DNA of 36,593 nt from an uncultured Bacteroidota bacterium (GTDB taxonomy: Bacteria; Bacteroidota; Bacteroidia; Bacteroidales; FEN-979), in assembly GCA_937900965.1 (NCBI GenBank), contig CALCGJ010000145.1:1-36593 (forward strand). Direction: 5' to 3'. Both the position numbers and the translations under genes were made by a program. The notes beneath the pieces are model-generated. The model made no database searches, was not told the DNA's origin, and saw only the letters and a list, made by a program, of their open reading frames with translations. Of this stretch, positions 24,894-32,414 are shown piece after piece; the stretch's first letter is position 1; the number at the start of each line of letters is the position of its first letter.

Positions 24894-26546
24894 ATGAAAC
24901 AACTAAGATGTTTGCTTCTTCTTTTCCTTCTAAGCCCAGCCCTGATAAATGCGCAGGATACTGAGTTAACCGATACCACTTCCGGTTTTGTACTTATTGG
25001 AGATGATCCGGTTGCCTCCATGCTTGACAGCCTGTCGCTCCTCACCATTTTTGAAAGTAATGGGTATGGAAGAGGACACTCCTCGAAAAATTATTCATCC
25101 TCTGCGATCCCCTATTTTGCAGATTCGGTTGTCCGATACAGGATACTGGCCATGAACGATCAAACCCCTTTTGAATACATTTATAACGACCGGGTAAAGC
25201 AATTCATAGAACTCTATGCGTACAAAAAGAGGGAACTGACCGGACGTATCCTGGGATTGGCCGAACTCTATTTCCCCTTGTTTGAGGAACAACTAGACAA
25301 GCGAAACATGCCGTTGGAGTTGAAATACCTCGCTGTGATAGAATCGGCTCTCAACCCTACCGCCAATTCCCGGGCCGGAGCTAAAGGATTGTGGCAATTC
25401 ATGTATGGAACAGGAAAAGTGTATGGGTTGAAAGTCACCTCACTGGTTGATGACCGCTTTGACCCCTATAAATCCACTATTGCAGCCTGCGAGCACCTTC
25501 AGGATCTTTATGATATTTATGGAAACTGGTCTCTCGCCCTGGCTGCATACAACTCCGGCGCAGGTAATGTGAATAAAGCAATCCGGCGATCCGGGGGCCA
25601 TAAAAACTTCTGGGTGATCTACCCTTATCTTCCGAGGGAGACCCGATCCTATGTGCCTGCATTCATTGCGGCCAGCTACGTAATGATGCATGCCGACGAA
25701 TATAAAATCGGAGTAGTCCATCCTACTGTCTTTCATTATGAGATCGATACTGTAACAATCAGGGATATTTTAACCCTGGATCAGATCTCTGAGAATCTTG
25801 GGATTCCTAAAGATGAGATTGCTTTCCTCAATCCGGCTTACAAGCAGGGCATTATCCCTGCATCCGCTGAAAACCCCTATTTCCTTCGTCTTCGAAAAGA
25901 GCATGTGGGCGACTATATTACCAATGAGGCAAATATTTATGCCTACAAAACAAAACAAGCCCTTAAACGTGACTCCCTTGAGAAGATCGTGGAAGAGAGC
26001 AAACGATCAACCCAGTACTATATCGTAAGAAGCGGGGATAATCTTGGACTGATCGCCAGTCGGCACAAAATGACTGTTTCCCAGCTCCGGAGTATGAACA
26101 ACCTTCGGTCCAACACCATTCATCCGCGACAAAAACTAGTCGTCTACAATGGATCGGGACCGATGCCAGCCTCCCAATCAACATATGCCAGCAACAACCC
26201 TAAACCAACACCATCACTTTCTTATCATACCGTGAAACGTGGTGAAAGTCTCGGACTGATTGCCGGTAAATACAATTGCTCGGTCAGCCAGTTGAAGAGT
26301 TGGAATAACCTCTCCAAATCAACTATTTATCCGGGTCAGAAATTAAAGGTGTCCGGCTCCAAATCTTCCGGATCATCCTCTTCTGGCAGTGGATCACAAA
26401 CTTCCTACTATACAATTAAGTCCGGCGATAACCTCTGGGACCTCGCACAGAAAAACAACTGTACTGTAAGCGAGATCAAGAAGCTCAACAATATCAAGAA
26501 TGCAAATAGGTTACGACCGGGGCAAAAGATAAAGATCCCGAAATAA
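24894..26546 (+). CDS. MltD-like lytic transglycosylase with three LysM domains
   Basis: The 550-residue exported protein has a signal peptide (1-20, ending LINAQ). An SLT goose-lysozyme-like domain covers about residues 110-270, with the catalytic glutamate Glu150 in AVIESALNPTANSRAGAKG, GLWQFM and LALAAYNSGAGNV. Three LysM domains lie at about 375-418, 444-487 and 505-549, separated by Ser/Gly/Pro-rich linkers. Lytic transglycosylases cleave the glycan strand of peptidoglycan and form 1,6-anhydromuramic ends; LysM domains bind the glycan. This is the common Bacteroidota MltD layout, acting in cell wall turnover. The LysM repeats are similar but not identical to each other. The gene has its own promoter and ends just before a short tandem repeat array. 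Confidence 0.93.
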   Translation: MKQLRCLLLLFLLSPALINAQDTELTDTTSGFVLIGDDPVASMLDSLSLLTIFESNGYGRGHSSKNYSSSAIPYFADSVVRYRILAMNDQTPFEYIYNDRVKQFIELYAYKKRELTGRILGLAELYFPLFEEQLDKRNMPLELKYLAVIESALNPTANSRAGAKGLWQFMYGTGKVYGLKVTSLVDDRFDPYKSTIAACEHLQDLYDIYGNWSLALAAYNSGAGNVNKAIRRSGGHKNFWVIYPYLPRETRSYVPAFIAASYVMMHADEYKIGVVHPTVFHYEIDTVTIRDILTLDQISENLGIPKDEIAFLNPAYKQGIIPASAENPYFLRLRKEHVGDYITNEANIYAYKTKQALKRDSLEKIVEESKRSTQYYIVRSGDNLGLIASRHKMTVSQLRSMNNLRSNTIHPRQKLVVYNGSGPMPASQSTYASNNPKPTPSLSYHTVKRGESLGLIAGKYNCSVSQLKSWNNLSKSTIYPGQKLKVSGSKSSGSSSSGSGSQTSYYTIKSGDNLWDLAQKNNCTVSEIKKLNNIKNANRLRPGQKIKIPK

Positions 26547-26611
26547 ATTGCCATAAATTGCACATGGATTGCACATGGATTGCCATTGATTGCCATTGAT
26601 TGCTCAATTGG
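26547..26611. repeat. Array of six ATTGC-initiated 10-13 bp units
   Basis: Directly after the MltD-like stop codon come six units all starting ATTGC: ATTGCCATAA, ATTGCACATGG twice, ATTGCCATTG twice, and ATTGCTCAATTGG. The spacing of 10, 11, 11, 10 and 10 bp is close to one DNA helical turn, so the same face is presented each time. The array ends 14 bp before a -7-like TATCTTTT and may be a protein-binding array for the exporter operon; that role is inference. Confidence 0.75.
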
Positions 26612-26625
26612 CACAGCGTGATTTG

Positions 26626-26633
26626 TATCTTTT
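26626..26633 (+). promoter_or_regulatory. Candidate -7 element for the exporter operon
   Basis: TATCTTTT differs from TAnnTTTG in the last base only. It is the best candidate between the repeat array and the tolC-like gene. If used, transcription would start near 26640, just at the GTG of the small ORF. Confidence 0.3.
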
Positions 26634-26640
26634 TTGATTA

Positions 26641-26772
26641 GTGAAGGATTTTACCACAACCTGGGAGTTATTCCAATTGCCGGAAGAGGCTTACCAGCAG
26701 ATTCTGGAACAACGTAAAACAGAAGTTCCCCGTTTTATCATCAATGCATTAAAAGGTTATGAGAACAGTTAA
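26641..26772 (+). CDS. Small ORF of unknown function overlapping the TolC-like gene
   Basis: A GTG-initiated frame encodes 43 residues beginning VKDFTTTWELFQLPEEAY and ending INALKGYENS. An in-frame TGA lies two codons before the GTG, so it cannot be longer. Its end overlaps the start of the TolC-like gene by 14 bp in another frame, the arrangement seen in translational coupling. The composition (acidic and aromatic, well-formed helix potential) looks coding rather than random. I recognise no family. It could be a small regulator, a leader peptide, or the end of a lost regulator gene (TetR genes often precede such operons). Existence as a protein is uncertain. Confidence 0.35.
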   Translation: MKDFTTTWELFQLPEEAYQQILEQRKTEVPRFIINALKGYENS

Positions 26773-28060
26773 GATAATATCTTGTATAATCGTTGGGTTA
26801 CTGCTCATGATTACATCAACCGGTATCTCCCTGCAAGCACAGGACACCATCACCCTTGATCAATGTTACCTGCTTGCCGAACAAAACTATCCCCTGGCCG
26901 GGCAAATTGATCTGCTGGCTGGCAGCAATGAGCTGAAGTTAAAAAACCTGAACAAGAACTGGTTGCCCGTGATCAACATAAATGGCCAGGTCTCTTACCA
27001 GTCGGATGTGACAAAGGTAGAGATTGCGCTGCCAGCCGGATTCCCTCCTTTGGAGATGCCTGTATTAGATAAAGATTGGTACAAACTATCGCTGGATGTC
27101 AATCAGGCTATCTGGGACGGAAACGTGACCAATTATAAAAAGAAGCTGGAAGAGGTGAACCTCCAGGTTGATCAAACCAGTGTGAAAGCTGAATTGTACA
27201 AACTGAAAGAACGTATAAACCAGTTTTACTTTGCAATTATTTTACTGAATCAGAATGAAGAACTTCTCATCACGGCCCGGGCTCAGGTTGAGGAGAAACT
27301 CAATGAAGTGAAGGCCGGAATTAAATATGGCGTTGTATTGCAGTCCACAGCCGATGCCCTGGAAGCAGAAATCATCCGACTCAATCAACGGATGACTGAA
27401 ACCAGAATCGATAGAACCGGGTTGTTTCATATGCTATCGGATCTTCTGGGAATGGATATCCCGGAGTCCTCTTACCTGATCCTGCCTGATCCTGCCTTAC
27501 CGGGTTACTCCTATCAGAACATGCGCCTGGAAAATGCTGTGTTTGACCTGCAACGTGCACGTCTTGAAGTGATGCGCAACATGGTAACAACAAAATGGAA
27601 TCCTAAATTTTTCGCCTTCGGGCAGGCTGGAATAGGAAGGCCTGCACTCAATATGCTATCCCCCGATTTCGAACCATTTTATATTGTAGGGGCCCGCCTT
27701 AGCTGGACCCCATTGAACTGGAATGCCAATAAAAACGAAAAAAAGATCCTGGAGATACAGTCTTCCATGCTTCTCCGGCAACAGGAATCCTTTGATAAAA
27801 ACCTGCAAATCCAGTCTGAGAAAGATCTCTCGGAGATCCTGAAAAACCTTGAGGTTATGGAGCAGGACAGGGAAATTATTGTGTTGCGCGAAAGAATCTC
27901 TCTGGCAGCCTCTTCCCAGCTCGACAATGGAGTTATCACCTCCAGTGAATATGTTTCCCGATTGACAGAGGAGAGACAGGCCAAATTGAGTTATGAGATT
28001 CACCAAGTTCAGCTCATAAAAGCCAAACTGGCTTACTTATTTAATCAAGGGAAACTTTAA
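26759..28060 (+). CDS. TolC-family outer-membrane efflux protein
   Basis: The 433-residue protein has a signal peptide (1-27, ending LQAQ) and two outer-membrane-efflux repeats rich in long helices. The N-terminal repeat begins ITLDQCYLLAEQNYPL and the second has ARLEVMRNMVTTKWNPKFFAFGQAGIG near residue 265. TolC proteins form a trimeric channel from periplasm to outside and dock to HlyD-type adaptors. Here it is the first certain gene of an exporter operon followed by an adaptor, two ATPases and two permeases. The gap to the adaptor gene is 18 bp. The exported substrate cannot be read. Confidence 0.92.
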   Translation: MRTVKIISCIIVGLLLMITSTGISLQAQDTITLDQCYLLAEQNYPLAGQIDLLAGSNELKLKNLNKNWLPVININGQVSYQSDVTKVEIALPAGFPPLEMPVLDKDWYKLSLDVNQAIWDGNVTNYKKKLEEVNLQVDQTSVKAELYKLKERINQFYFAIILLNQNEELLITARAQVEEKLNEVKAGIKYGVVLQSTADALEAEIIRLNQRMTETRIDRTGLFHMLSDLLGMDIPESSYLILPDPALPGYSYQNMRLENAVFDLQRARLEVMRNMVTTKWNPKFFAFGQAGIGRPALNMLSPDFEPFYIVGARLSWTPLNWNANKNEKKILEIQSSMLLRQQESFDKNLQIQSEKDLSEILKNLEVMEQDREIIVLRERISLAASSQLDNGVITSSEYVSRLTEERQAKLSYEIHQVQLIKAKLAYLFNQGKL

Positions 28061-28078
28061 AAGTTAAAATAACACCGC

Positions 28079-28969
28079 ATGAAAACACAAAACTATCTTT
28101 TCATCCTGCTAATCATGCTTCTCGGAGCCTGCTCCGATAAAGGTGACCAACCCGATGCCTGGGGAACCTTTGAAGCCACAGATGTAACCATTTCGGCAAT
28201 GGCCAACGGGAAACTTCTTCAATTTAATCTCCAGGAGGGAGAATTGCTGGACTCCGGACAAATGGTTGGCTTTGTCGATACTACCGACCTCTATCTGAAA
28301 AAATTACAGGCCATTGGTCAGCGAAATGCAACTGGTTCGAAAAAGAGTGATCTGCAGGCACAAATTGCTGTCCTGGAGCAAAGTAAGGATAATATCATGA
28401 TTGACAAACGTCGTGTGGAGAACTTATTAAAAGCCGGTGCAGCCACGCAAAAACAGATGGATGACATTATCGCGGCGCTCAATATGATTGACCGTCAGAT
28501 TGCAGCGGTACAAACCCAGTTCAGCGGACTTGAAGACCAGATTGGGAGTATCAACCAGCAGATTGCCCAGCTGGAAGAGGCGATCCGGAATGCATATATT
28601 ATCAATCCTTTGTCTGGAACCGTTCTGTCAAAATTCGCTGAACCGGATGAAGTAGCATCCTTTGGGAAGCCGTTATACAAAATCGCAGACCTAAGCGAAA
28701 TGATCCTTCGTGTATACATCAGCGGAGCCCAGCTTCCCCGGGTAATCATCGGGCAGGCGGTTTCGGTCATGTATGATAAGAATGAAAATGAAAATACCCA
28801 AACCGCAGGGATTGTCAGTTGGGTCTCTCCAACAGCCGAATTTACTCCCAAAACAATCCAGACAAAAGAGGAGCGGGTGAACCTTGTCTATGCTGTAAAA
28901 GTCAGGGTGAAAAATGACGGCACCATTAAGATTGGCATGCCTGGAGAGATCAAACTGATAAATCCGTAA
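28079..28969 (+). CDS. HlyD/YbhG-type periplasmic adaptor, lipoprotein
   Basis: The 296-residue protein begins with a lipoprotein signal with lipobox LLGAC (Cys18), so it is anchored to a membrane by lipid. It has the membrane-fusion layout. A split biotinyl-lipoyl domain is formed by TISAMANGKLLQFNLQEGELL near the N-terminus and INPLSGTVLSKFAEPDEV after the hairpin. A long coiled-coil hairpin spans about residues 80-175, rich in Q, L and I with heptad character, and a beta-barrel region follows with VRVKNDGTIKIGMPGEI at the end. It resembles E. coli YbhG, which links ABC-2 exporters to TolC. Position between the TolC and ATPase genes supports this. Confidence 0.9.
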   Translation: MKTQNYLFILLIMLLGACSDKGDQPDAWGTFEATDVTISAMANGKLLQFNLQEGELLDSGQMVGFVDTTDLYLKKLQAIGQRNATGSKKSDLQAQIAVLEQSKDNIMIDKRRVENLLKAGAATQKQMDDIIAALNMIDRQIAAVQTQFSGLEDQIGSINQQIAQLEEAIRNAYIINPLSGTVLSKFAEPDEVASFGKPLYKIADLSEMILRVYISGAQLPRVIIGQAVSVMYDKNENENTQTAGIVSWVSPTAEFTPKTIQTKEERVNLVYAVKVRVKNDGTIKIGMPGEIKLINP

Positions 28970-29018
28970 TTTCATCCCCTGTTAATACAAACCTAGTTAC
29001 AAACCTAAACCAAAACCT

Positions 29019-29480
29019 ATGAAACGAGTTATCATTTCTATTTTTTCCATGCTGGTACTTTTCATTGGAACAGGAACCGGCCTGATTGCCCAAACTTTCC
29101 ATGCCGACGATATTGTCGGCAAATGGCTGAATGAAGAGGGAACTGCACAAGTAGAGATTTACAAGACCGGGAACCAATTTTTTGGAAAAATCGTGTGGTT
29201 GGAAACGCCGAATGATTCAATCACCGGCCTCCCGCGTACCGATAAGGAAAATCCGGATCCGGCATTACAGACAAAACCACTGCTCGGGCTGGTCAACCTG
29301 ACAGGATTTGTATTTGACGAGGATGAATGGGAAGACGGTAAGATCTATGATCCAAAAAATGGAAAGACTTACAGCTGTTATATGAAGTTTGAAGATGAAA
29401 GCAAGAAAAAACTGAAGATCCGGGGATTTGTCGGAATATCAATACTGGGCCGTACAACCTACTGGACCCCGGTTAAATAA
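29019..29480 (+). CDS. DUF2147 family secreted protein
   Basis: The 153-residue protein has a signal peptide (1-24, ending GLIAQ) and one DUF2147 domain with its typical pieces: DIVGKWLNEEGTAQVEIYK, FFGKIVWL, DKENPDPALQ, PLLGLVNLTGF, GKIYDPKNGKTYSCYMK and LKIRGFVGISILGRTTYW. The domain is predicted to be a small lipocalin-like beta-barrel; its ligand is unknown. It acts in the periplasm or at the outer membrane. It sits inside the exporter operon, 49 bp after the adaptor gene and 75 bp before the first ATPase, an unusual place, so it may bind the exported compound or be an insertion into the operon. Confidence 0.9.
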   Translation: MKRVIISIFSMLVLFIGTGTGLIAQTFHADDIVGKWLNEEGTAQVEIYKTGNQFFGKIVWLETPNDSITGLPRTDKENPDPALQTKPLLGLVNLTGFVFDEDEWEDGKIYDPKNGKTYSCYMKFEDESKKKLKIRGFVGISILGRTTYWTPVK

Positions 29481-29496
29481 TAATTAATTTCTTAAT

Positions 29497-29546
29497 GACC
29501 CCACCCCTGCCCCTCCCCTTCAAGGGGAGGGATTGAGGGAGGGGTC
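29497..29546. repeat. GC-rich palindromic repeat inside the exporter operon
   Basis: The stretch between the DUF2147 gene and the first ATPase has outer arms GACCCC and GGGGTC and inner arms CCCTCCCCTT and AAGGGGAGGG around a single C. The inner stem is a perfect 10-bp palindrome. Elements of this CCCTCCCCTTCAAGGGGAGGG type are scattered between genes in many Bacteroidota. It could form a strong mRNA hairpin and lower or insulate expression of the downstream genes. Confidence 0.8.
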
Positions 29547-29555
29547 GCAAACTAC

Positions 29556-30509
29556 ATGAAAAACGCAGTTGACGTTCAAAACCTCTCGAAGAACTACGGC
29601 GATACAGAAGCGCTGAAGGAGATCTCCTTTTCTGTCGGGAAAGGAGAACTCTTCGGATTTATCGGTCCGGATGGCGCTGGCAAGACTACCCTGTTCAGGA
29701 TCCTTGCCACTCTGCTTCTGGCCGATTCCGGAGCAGCAACTGTTGAAGGGTACGAAGTGGTGAAGGATTACAAAAAGATCCGGCAGATTATCGGTTACAT
29801 GCCCGGCAGATTTTCCTTGTACCAGGATTTGACTGTCGAGGAAAACCTGCGTTTTTTCGCCACCATTTTTGGAACCACAATCGAAGAAAATTACGAGCTG
29901 ATAAAAGAGATCTACAGTCAGATCGAACCGTTTAAAACCCGGAAAGCAGGCCAACTTTCAGGAGGAATGAAGCAAAAACTGGCACTCTCCTGCGCCCTGA
30001 TCCATAAACCGGAAGTACTGTTCCTGGATGAGCCTACTACAGGGGTCGATGCAGTCTCCCGCCAGGAGTTCTGGGAGATGCTCAAACGCCTGAAAACCAT
30101 GGGGATTACAATTGTGGTCTCTACCCCTTATATGGATGAGGCCGCTTTGTGCGACCGGGTAGCGTTGATCCAGGATGGATCCATTATGCAAATCAGTACT
30201 CCATATGAGGTCGTAGAGGCCTATCCCATGGGGCTGTTTTCAGTCACATCCACCGACATTTATCAGTTACTTCACGACCTGCAGAAGCTGCCACAGGCTC
30301 ACAGTGTCTTCGCTTTTGGTCAGGCTGCACATTTGTCTTACAAAAAAGAGAATGTGACTGCCAGTGAGGTAATCAGATTTCTGAAGGAAACCGGACATGA
30401 GGATGTGCATGTTGAAGAGATCAAGCCAACAATTGAAGATTGTTTTATGGAGTTGATGCAGGGAAGTGAACAAGCGAACGAGCGGACAAGCGGACGAGCG
30501 GACAAGTAG
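29556..30509 (+). CDS. ABC transporter ATPase (YbhF N-terminal-half type)
   Basis: The 317-residue cytoplasmic ATPase has Walker A GPDGAGKTT (37-45), signature LSGGMKQ (134-140) and Walker B LFLDEP (155-160). The Q-loop glutamine is replaced by glycine (Gly84 in YMPGRFSLY) and the switch histidine by proline (Pro191 in VVSTPYMDEA). The same kind of substitution is known for the N-terminal half of YbhF-type ATPases. It should pair with the ATPase encoded next, giving one canonical and one degenerate site. The last about 15 residues (EQANERTSGRADK) are encoded by a short tandem DNA repeat and look like an acquired extension. A GC-rich hairpin lies just upstream. Confidence 0.9.
   Translation: MKNAVDVQNLSKNYGDTEALKEISFSVGKGELFGFIGPDGAGKTTLFRILATLLLADSGAATVEGYEVVKDYKKIRQIIGYMPGRFSLYQDLTVEENLRFFATIFGTTIEENYELIKEIYSQIEPFKTRKAGQLSGGMKQKLALSCALIHKPEVLFLDEPTTGVDAVSRQEFWEMLKRLKTMGITIVVSTPYMDEAALCDRVALIQDGSIMQISTPYEVVEAYPMGLFSVTSTDIYQLLHDLQKLPQAHSVFAFGQAAHLSYKKENVTASEVIRFLKETGHEDVHVEEIKPTIEDCFMELMQGSEQANERTSGRADK
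30471..30506 (+). repeat. Short tandem repeat encoding the ATPase C-terminal tail
   Basis: The DNA is built from repeats of AGCG(A/G)AC(A/G), about five imperfect 8-bp units, ending at the TAG stop. Because 8 is not a multiple of 3, each unit shifts frame, giving the non-repetitive polar tail QANERTSGRADK. Confidence 0.75.
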
Positions 30510-30552
30510 GGGCGGGTTCCAAACCCGCCCGTAAATAAAACCAAACCCGCCC
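30510..30552. repeat. GC-rich hairpin plus half-copy between the two ATPase genes
   Basis: GGGCGGGTT-CCA-AACCCGCCC (30510-30530) is a perfect 9-bp inverted repeat starting one base after the TAG stop. A second right arm, AAACCCGCCC, is repeated at 30543-30552, each followed by a similar (G/A)TAAATAAA. It is a second, different palindromic element inside the exporter operon and may modulate or terminate part of the transcript. Confidence 0.8.
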
Positions 30553-30565
30553 ATAAATAAAGATT

Positions 30566-31312
30566 ATGAACCAACAACCAATCATCATAGTCAAAGACCT
30601 CGTCAAGAAATTCGGGAGTTTCGTGGCTAACGACCATCTGACTTTCAAAGTTAAGAGAGGCGAGATCTTCGGCTTCCTTGGAGCTAACGGTGCCGGCAAA
30701 ACTACAGCCATCCGTATTCTGTGCGGTCTCTCTTTCCCTACTTCAGGAGAGCTCTCTGTAGCCGGGTACAATGTTTATACACAACGAGAAAAGATTAAAC
30801 AAAATATTGGTTACATGAGCCAGAAGTTCTCCTTGTATGATGATCTTACCATCTTTGAGAACATCCGGTTTTACGCGGCAATTTACGGGTTGTCGAAAAA
30901 GGAGATTGACCGGCGTACCGATATCCTGATGAAGAAACTTGGTTTGGAAGAGGCCAAAAAAAAGCTGATCCGGGATATCCCTCTTGGATGGAAACAAAAA
31001 CTGGCTTTTTCAGTAGCAATCATTCATGATCCTAAAATTGTCTTCCTGGATGAGCCTACCGGAGGTGTGGATCCTATAACCCGTCGCCAGTTCTGGGATA
31101 TGATCTATGAAGCAGCCCGAAATGGCATCACGGTATTTGTTACAACTCACTACATGGACGAAGCTGAATATTGCGATCGGGTATCCATCATGGTCGACGG
31201 CCGGATTGCGGCGCTGGATACCCCTGTTGCCTTACGTGAAAAATACCATGCAAAAAACATGAATGAGGTATTTCTGCAGTTGGCAAGGGCTCAAAAAACG
31301 GAGGTTTTATGA
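30566..31312 (+). CDS. ABC transporter ATPase (YbhF C-terminal-half type)
   Basis: The 248-residue ATPase has Walker A GANGAGKTT (39-47), Q-loop Gln86 (YMSQKFSLY), Walker B VFLDEP (159-164) and switch His195 (TTHYMDEA). Its signature is PLGWKQK (139-145) rather than LSGGxxQ, the form seen in the C-terminal half of YbhF. Together with the previous gene it reconstitutes the two halves of YbhF as separate proteins. It provides the competent catalytic residues, while its partner supplies the good signature. The stop overlaps the start of the first permease gene by 4 bp (ATGA), so the genes are coupled. Confidence 0.92.
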   Translation: MNQQPIIIVKDLVKKFGSFVANDHLTFKVKRGEIFGFLGANGAGKTTAIRILCGLSFPTSGELSVAGYNVYTQREKIKQNIGYMSQKFSLYDDLTIFENIRFYAAIYGLSKKEIDRRTDILMKKLGLEEAKKKLIRDIPLGWKQKLAFSVAIIHDPKIVFLDEPTGGVDPITRRQFWDMIYEAARNGITVFVTTHYMDEAEYCDRVSIMVDGRIAALDTPVALREKYHAKNMNEVFLQLARAQKTEVL

Positions 31313-32412
31313 AGCGTTTCCGGGGATTTGTGGTTAAAGAGTTTCTGCACATCTTCAGGGATTACCGTACCCTGTTGATCCTCTTTGGCATGCCCGTGAT
31401 ACAGCTGATTCTATTTGGTTTTGTGATAACCAACGAAATCAAAGATGCCCGGTTTGCAGTTCTGGATCTTTCCAAAGATGAGACCACACGTCAAATCACT
31501 GAAAAGCTAACCTCATCCGGATATTTCAGGCTTGACCGCAACCTGAATACATACAATGAGATCGAAGAGGCATTCCGCGAAGGAGAAATCCAGTTGGTAG
31601 TAGTGTATGAACCCGATTTTGCCAGGCGGTTGGAGAGGGATCATGTAGCGAATGTCCAGCTGATTGGAGATGCTTCAGACCCCAACACTGCCAATATCCT
31701 TGTGAACTACGCCTCAGGTATTCTTACCAATTATCTCCTTTCGATGAATGCCGAGGTAATCCCAATGAAAATCGTTCCTGAGACCCGAATGATGTATAAC
31801 CAGGAGCTCAAAGGGGTGTTTATGTTTGTCCCGGGTCTGATGGCCATGCTACTCATGTTAATCTCGGCCCTGATGACTTCTCTCTCTATCACAAGGGAGA
31901 AAGAGCTGGGAACCATGGAGTTGCTACTGGCTTCTCCGCTCCGTCCTATGCAAATTGTGGTTGGGAAGGTCTTTCCATATGTTTTTCTGGCCTTCATCAA
32001 TGCATGCATCATTATCCTGTTAGGATGGGCCGTTTTTGGAGTTCCTGTAAGGGGAAGCGTGGGATTGCTCCTCTTTGAGAGCTTCCTCTTCATCTCCATG
32101 GCATTATCTCTGGGGATCCTGATATCCTGTGTCACCAACAGTCAGCAACTGGCCATGATGATCTCGCTGGTAGCCCTGATGTTGCCAACGATCCTGTTGA
32201 GTGGATTTATCTTCCCTGTTGAGAACATGCCAATGGTTCTTCAGTGGTTATGTCATATCATGCCTCCTATGTACTTCATCACTGCTATCAAAAGTATCAT
32301 GCTAAAAGGCAACGGCCTCTTCTTCATCTGGAAGGAGACCCTGATTCTCATTGGCTTTACCCTATTTTTCATCCTGATGAGTGTGAAAAAGTTTAAAATC
32401 CGACTTTCCTGA
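31309..32412 (+). CDS. ABC-2 type permease, first (YbhS/YbhR family)
   Basis: The 367-residue inner-membrane protein has an N-terminal helix (about 20-45, GMPVIQLILFGFVI), a periplasmic domain of about 130 residues, and five C-terminal helices, as in ABC-2 exporters. The conserved SITREKELGTMELLLASPLRPMQ stretch, split by family-specific residues, is seen near residue 190-213. The C-terminal LSGFIFPVENMP loop is characteristic. It forms a heterodimeric channel with the next gene's product, powered by the two ATPases and connected to the HlyD and TolC proteins. Substrates of the family include drugs and lipid-like molecules; none can be assigned here. Confidence 0.92.
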   Translation: MKRFRGFVVKEFLHIFRDYRTLLILFGMPVIQLILFGFVITNEIKDARFAVLDLSKDETTRQITEKLTSSGYFRLDRNLNTYNEIEEAFREGEIQLVVVYEPDFARRLERDHVANVQLIGDASDPNTANILVNYASGILTNYLLSMNAEVIPMKIVPETRMMYNQELKGVFMFVPGLMAMLLMLISALMTSLSITREKELGTMELLLASPLRPMQIVVGKVFPYVFLAFINACIIILLGWAVFGVPVRGSVGLLLFESFLFISMALSLGILISCVTNSQQLAMMISLVALMLPTILLSGFIFPVENMPMVLQWLCHIMPPMYFITAIKSIMLKGNGLFFIWKETLILIGFTLFFILMSVKKFKIRLS

Positions 32413-32414
32413 TC

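Noticed and set aside
29481-29555. GC-rich hairpin read as an intrinsic terminator
   Set aside because: The stem is strong but is not followed by a T-run on either strand, and it sits within an operon, so it is listed as a repeat instead.
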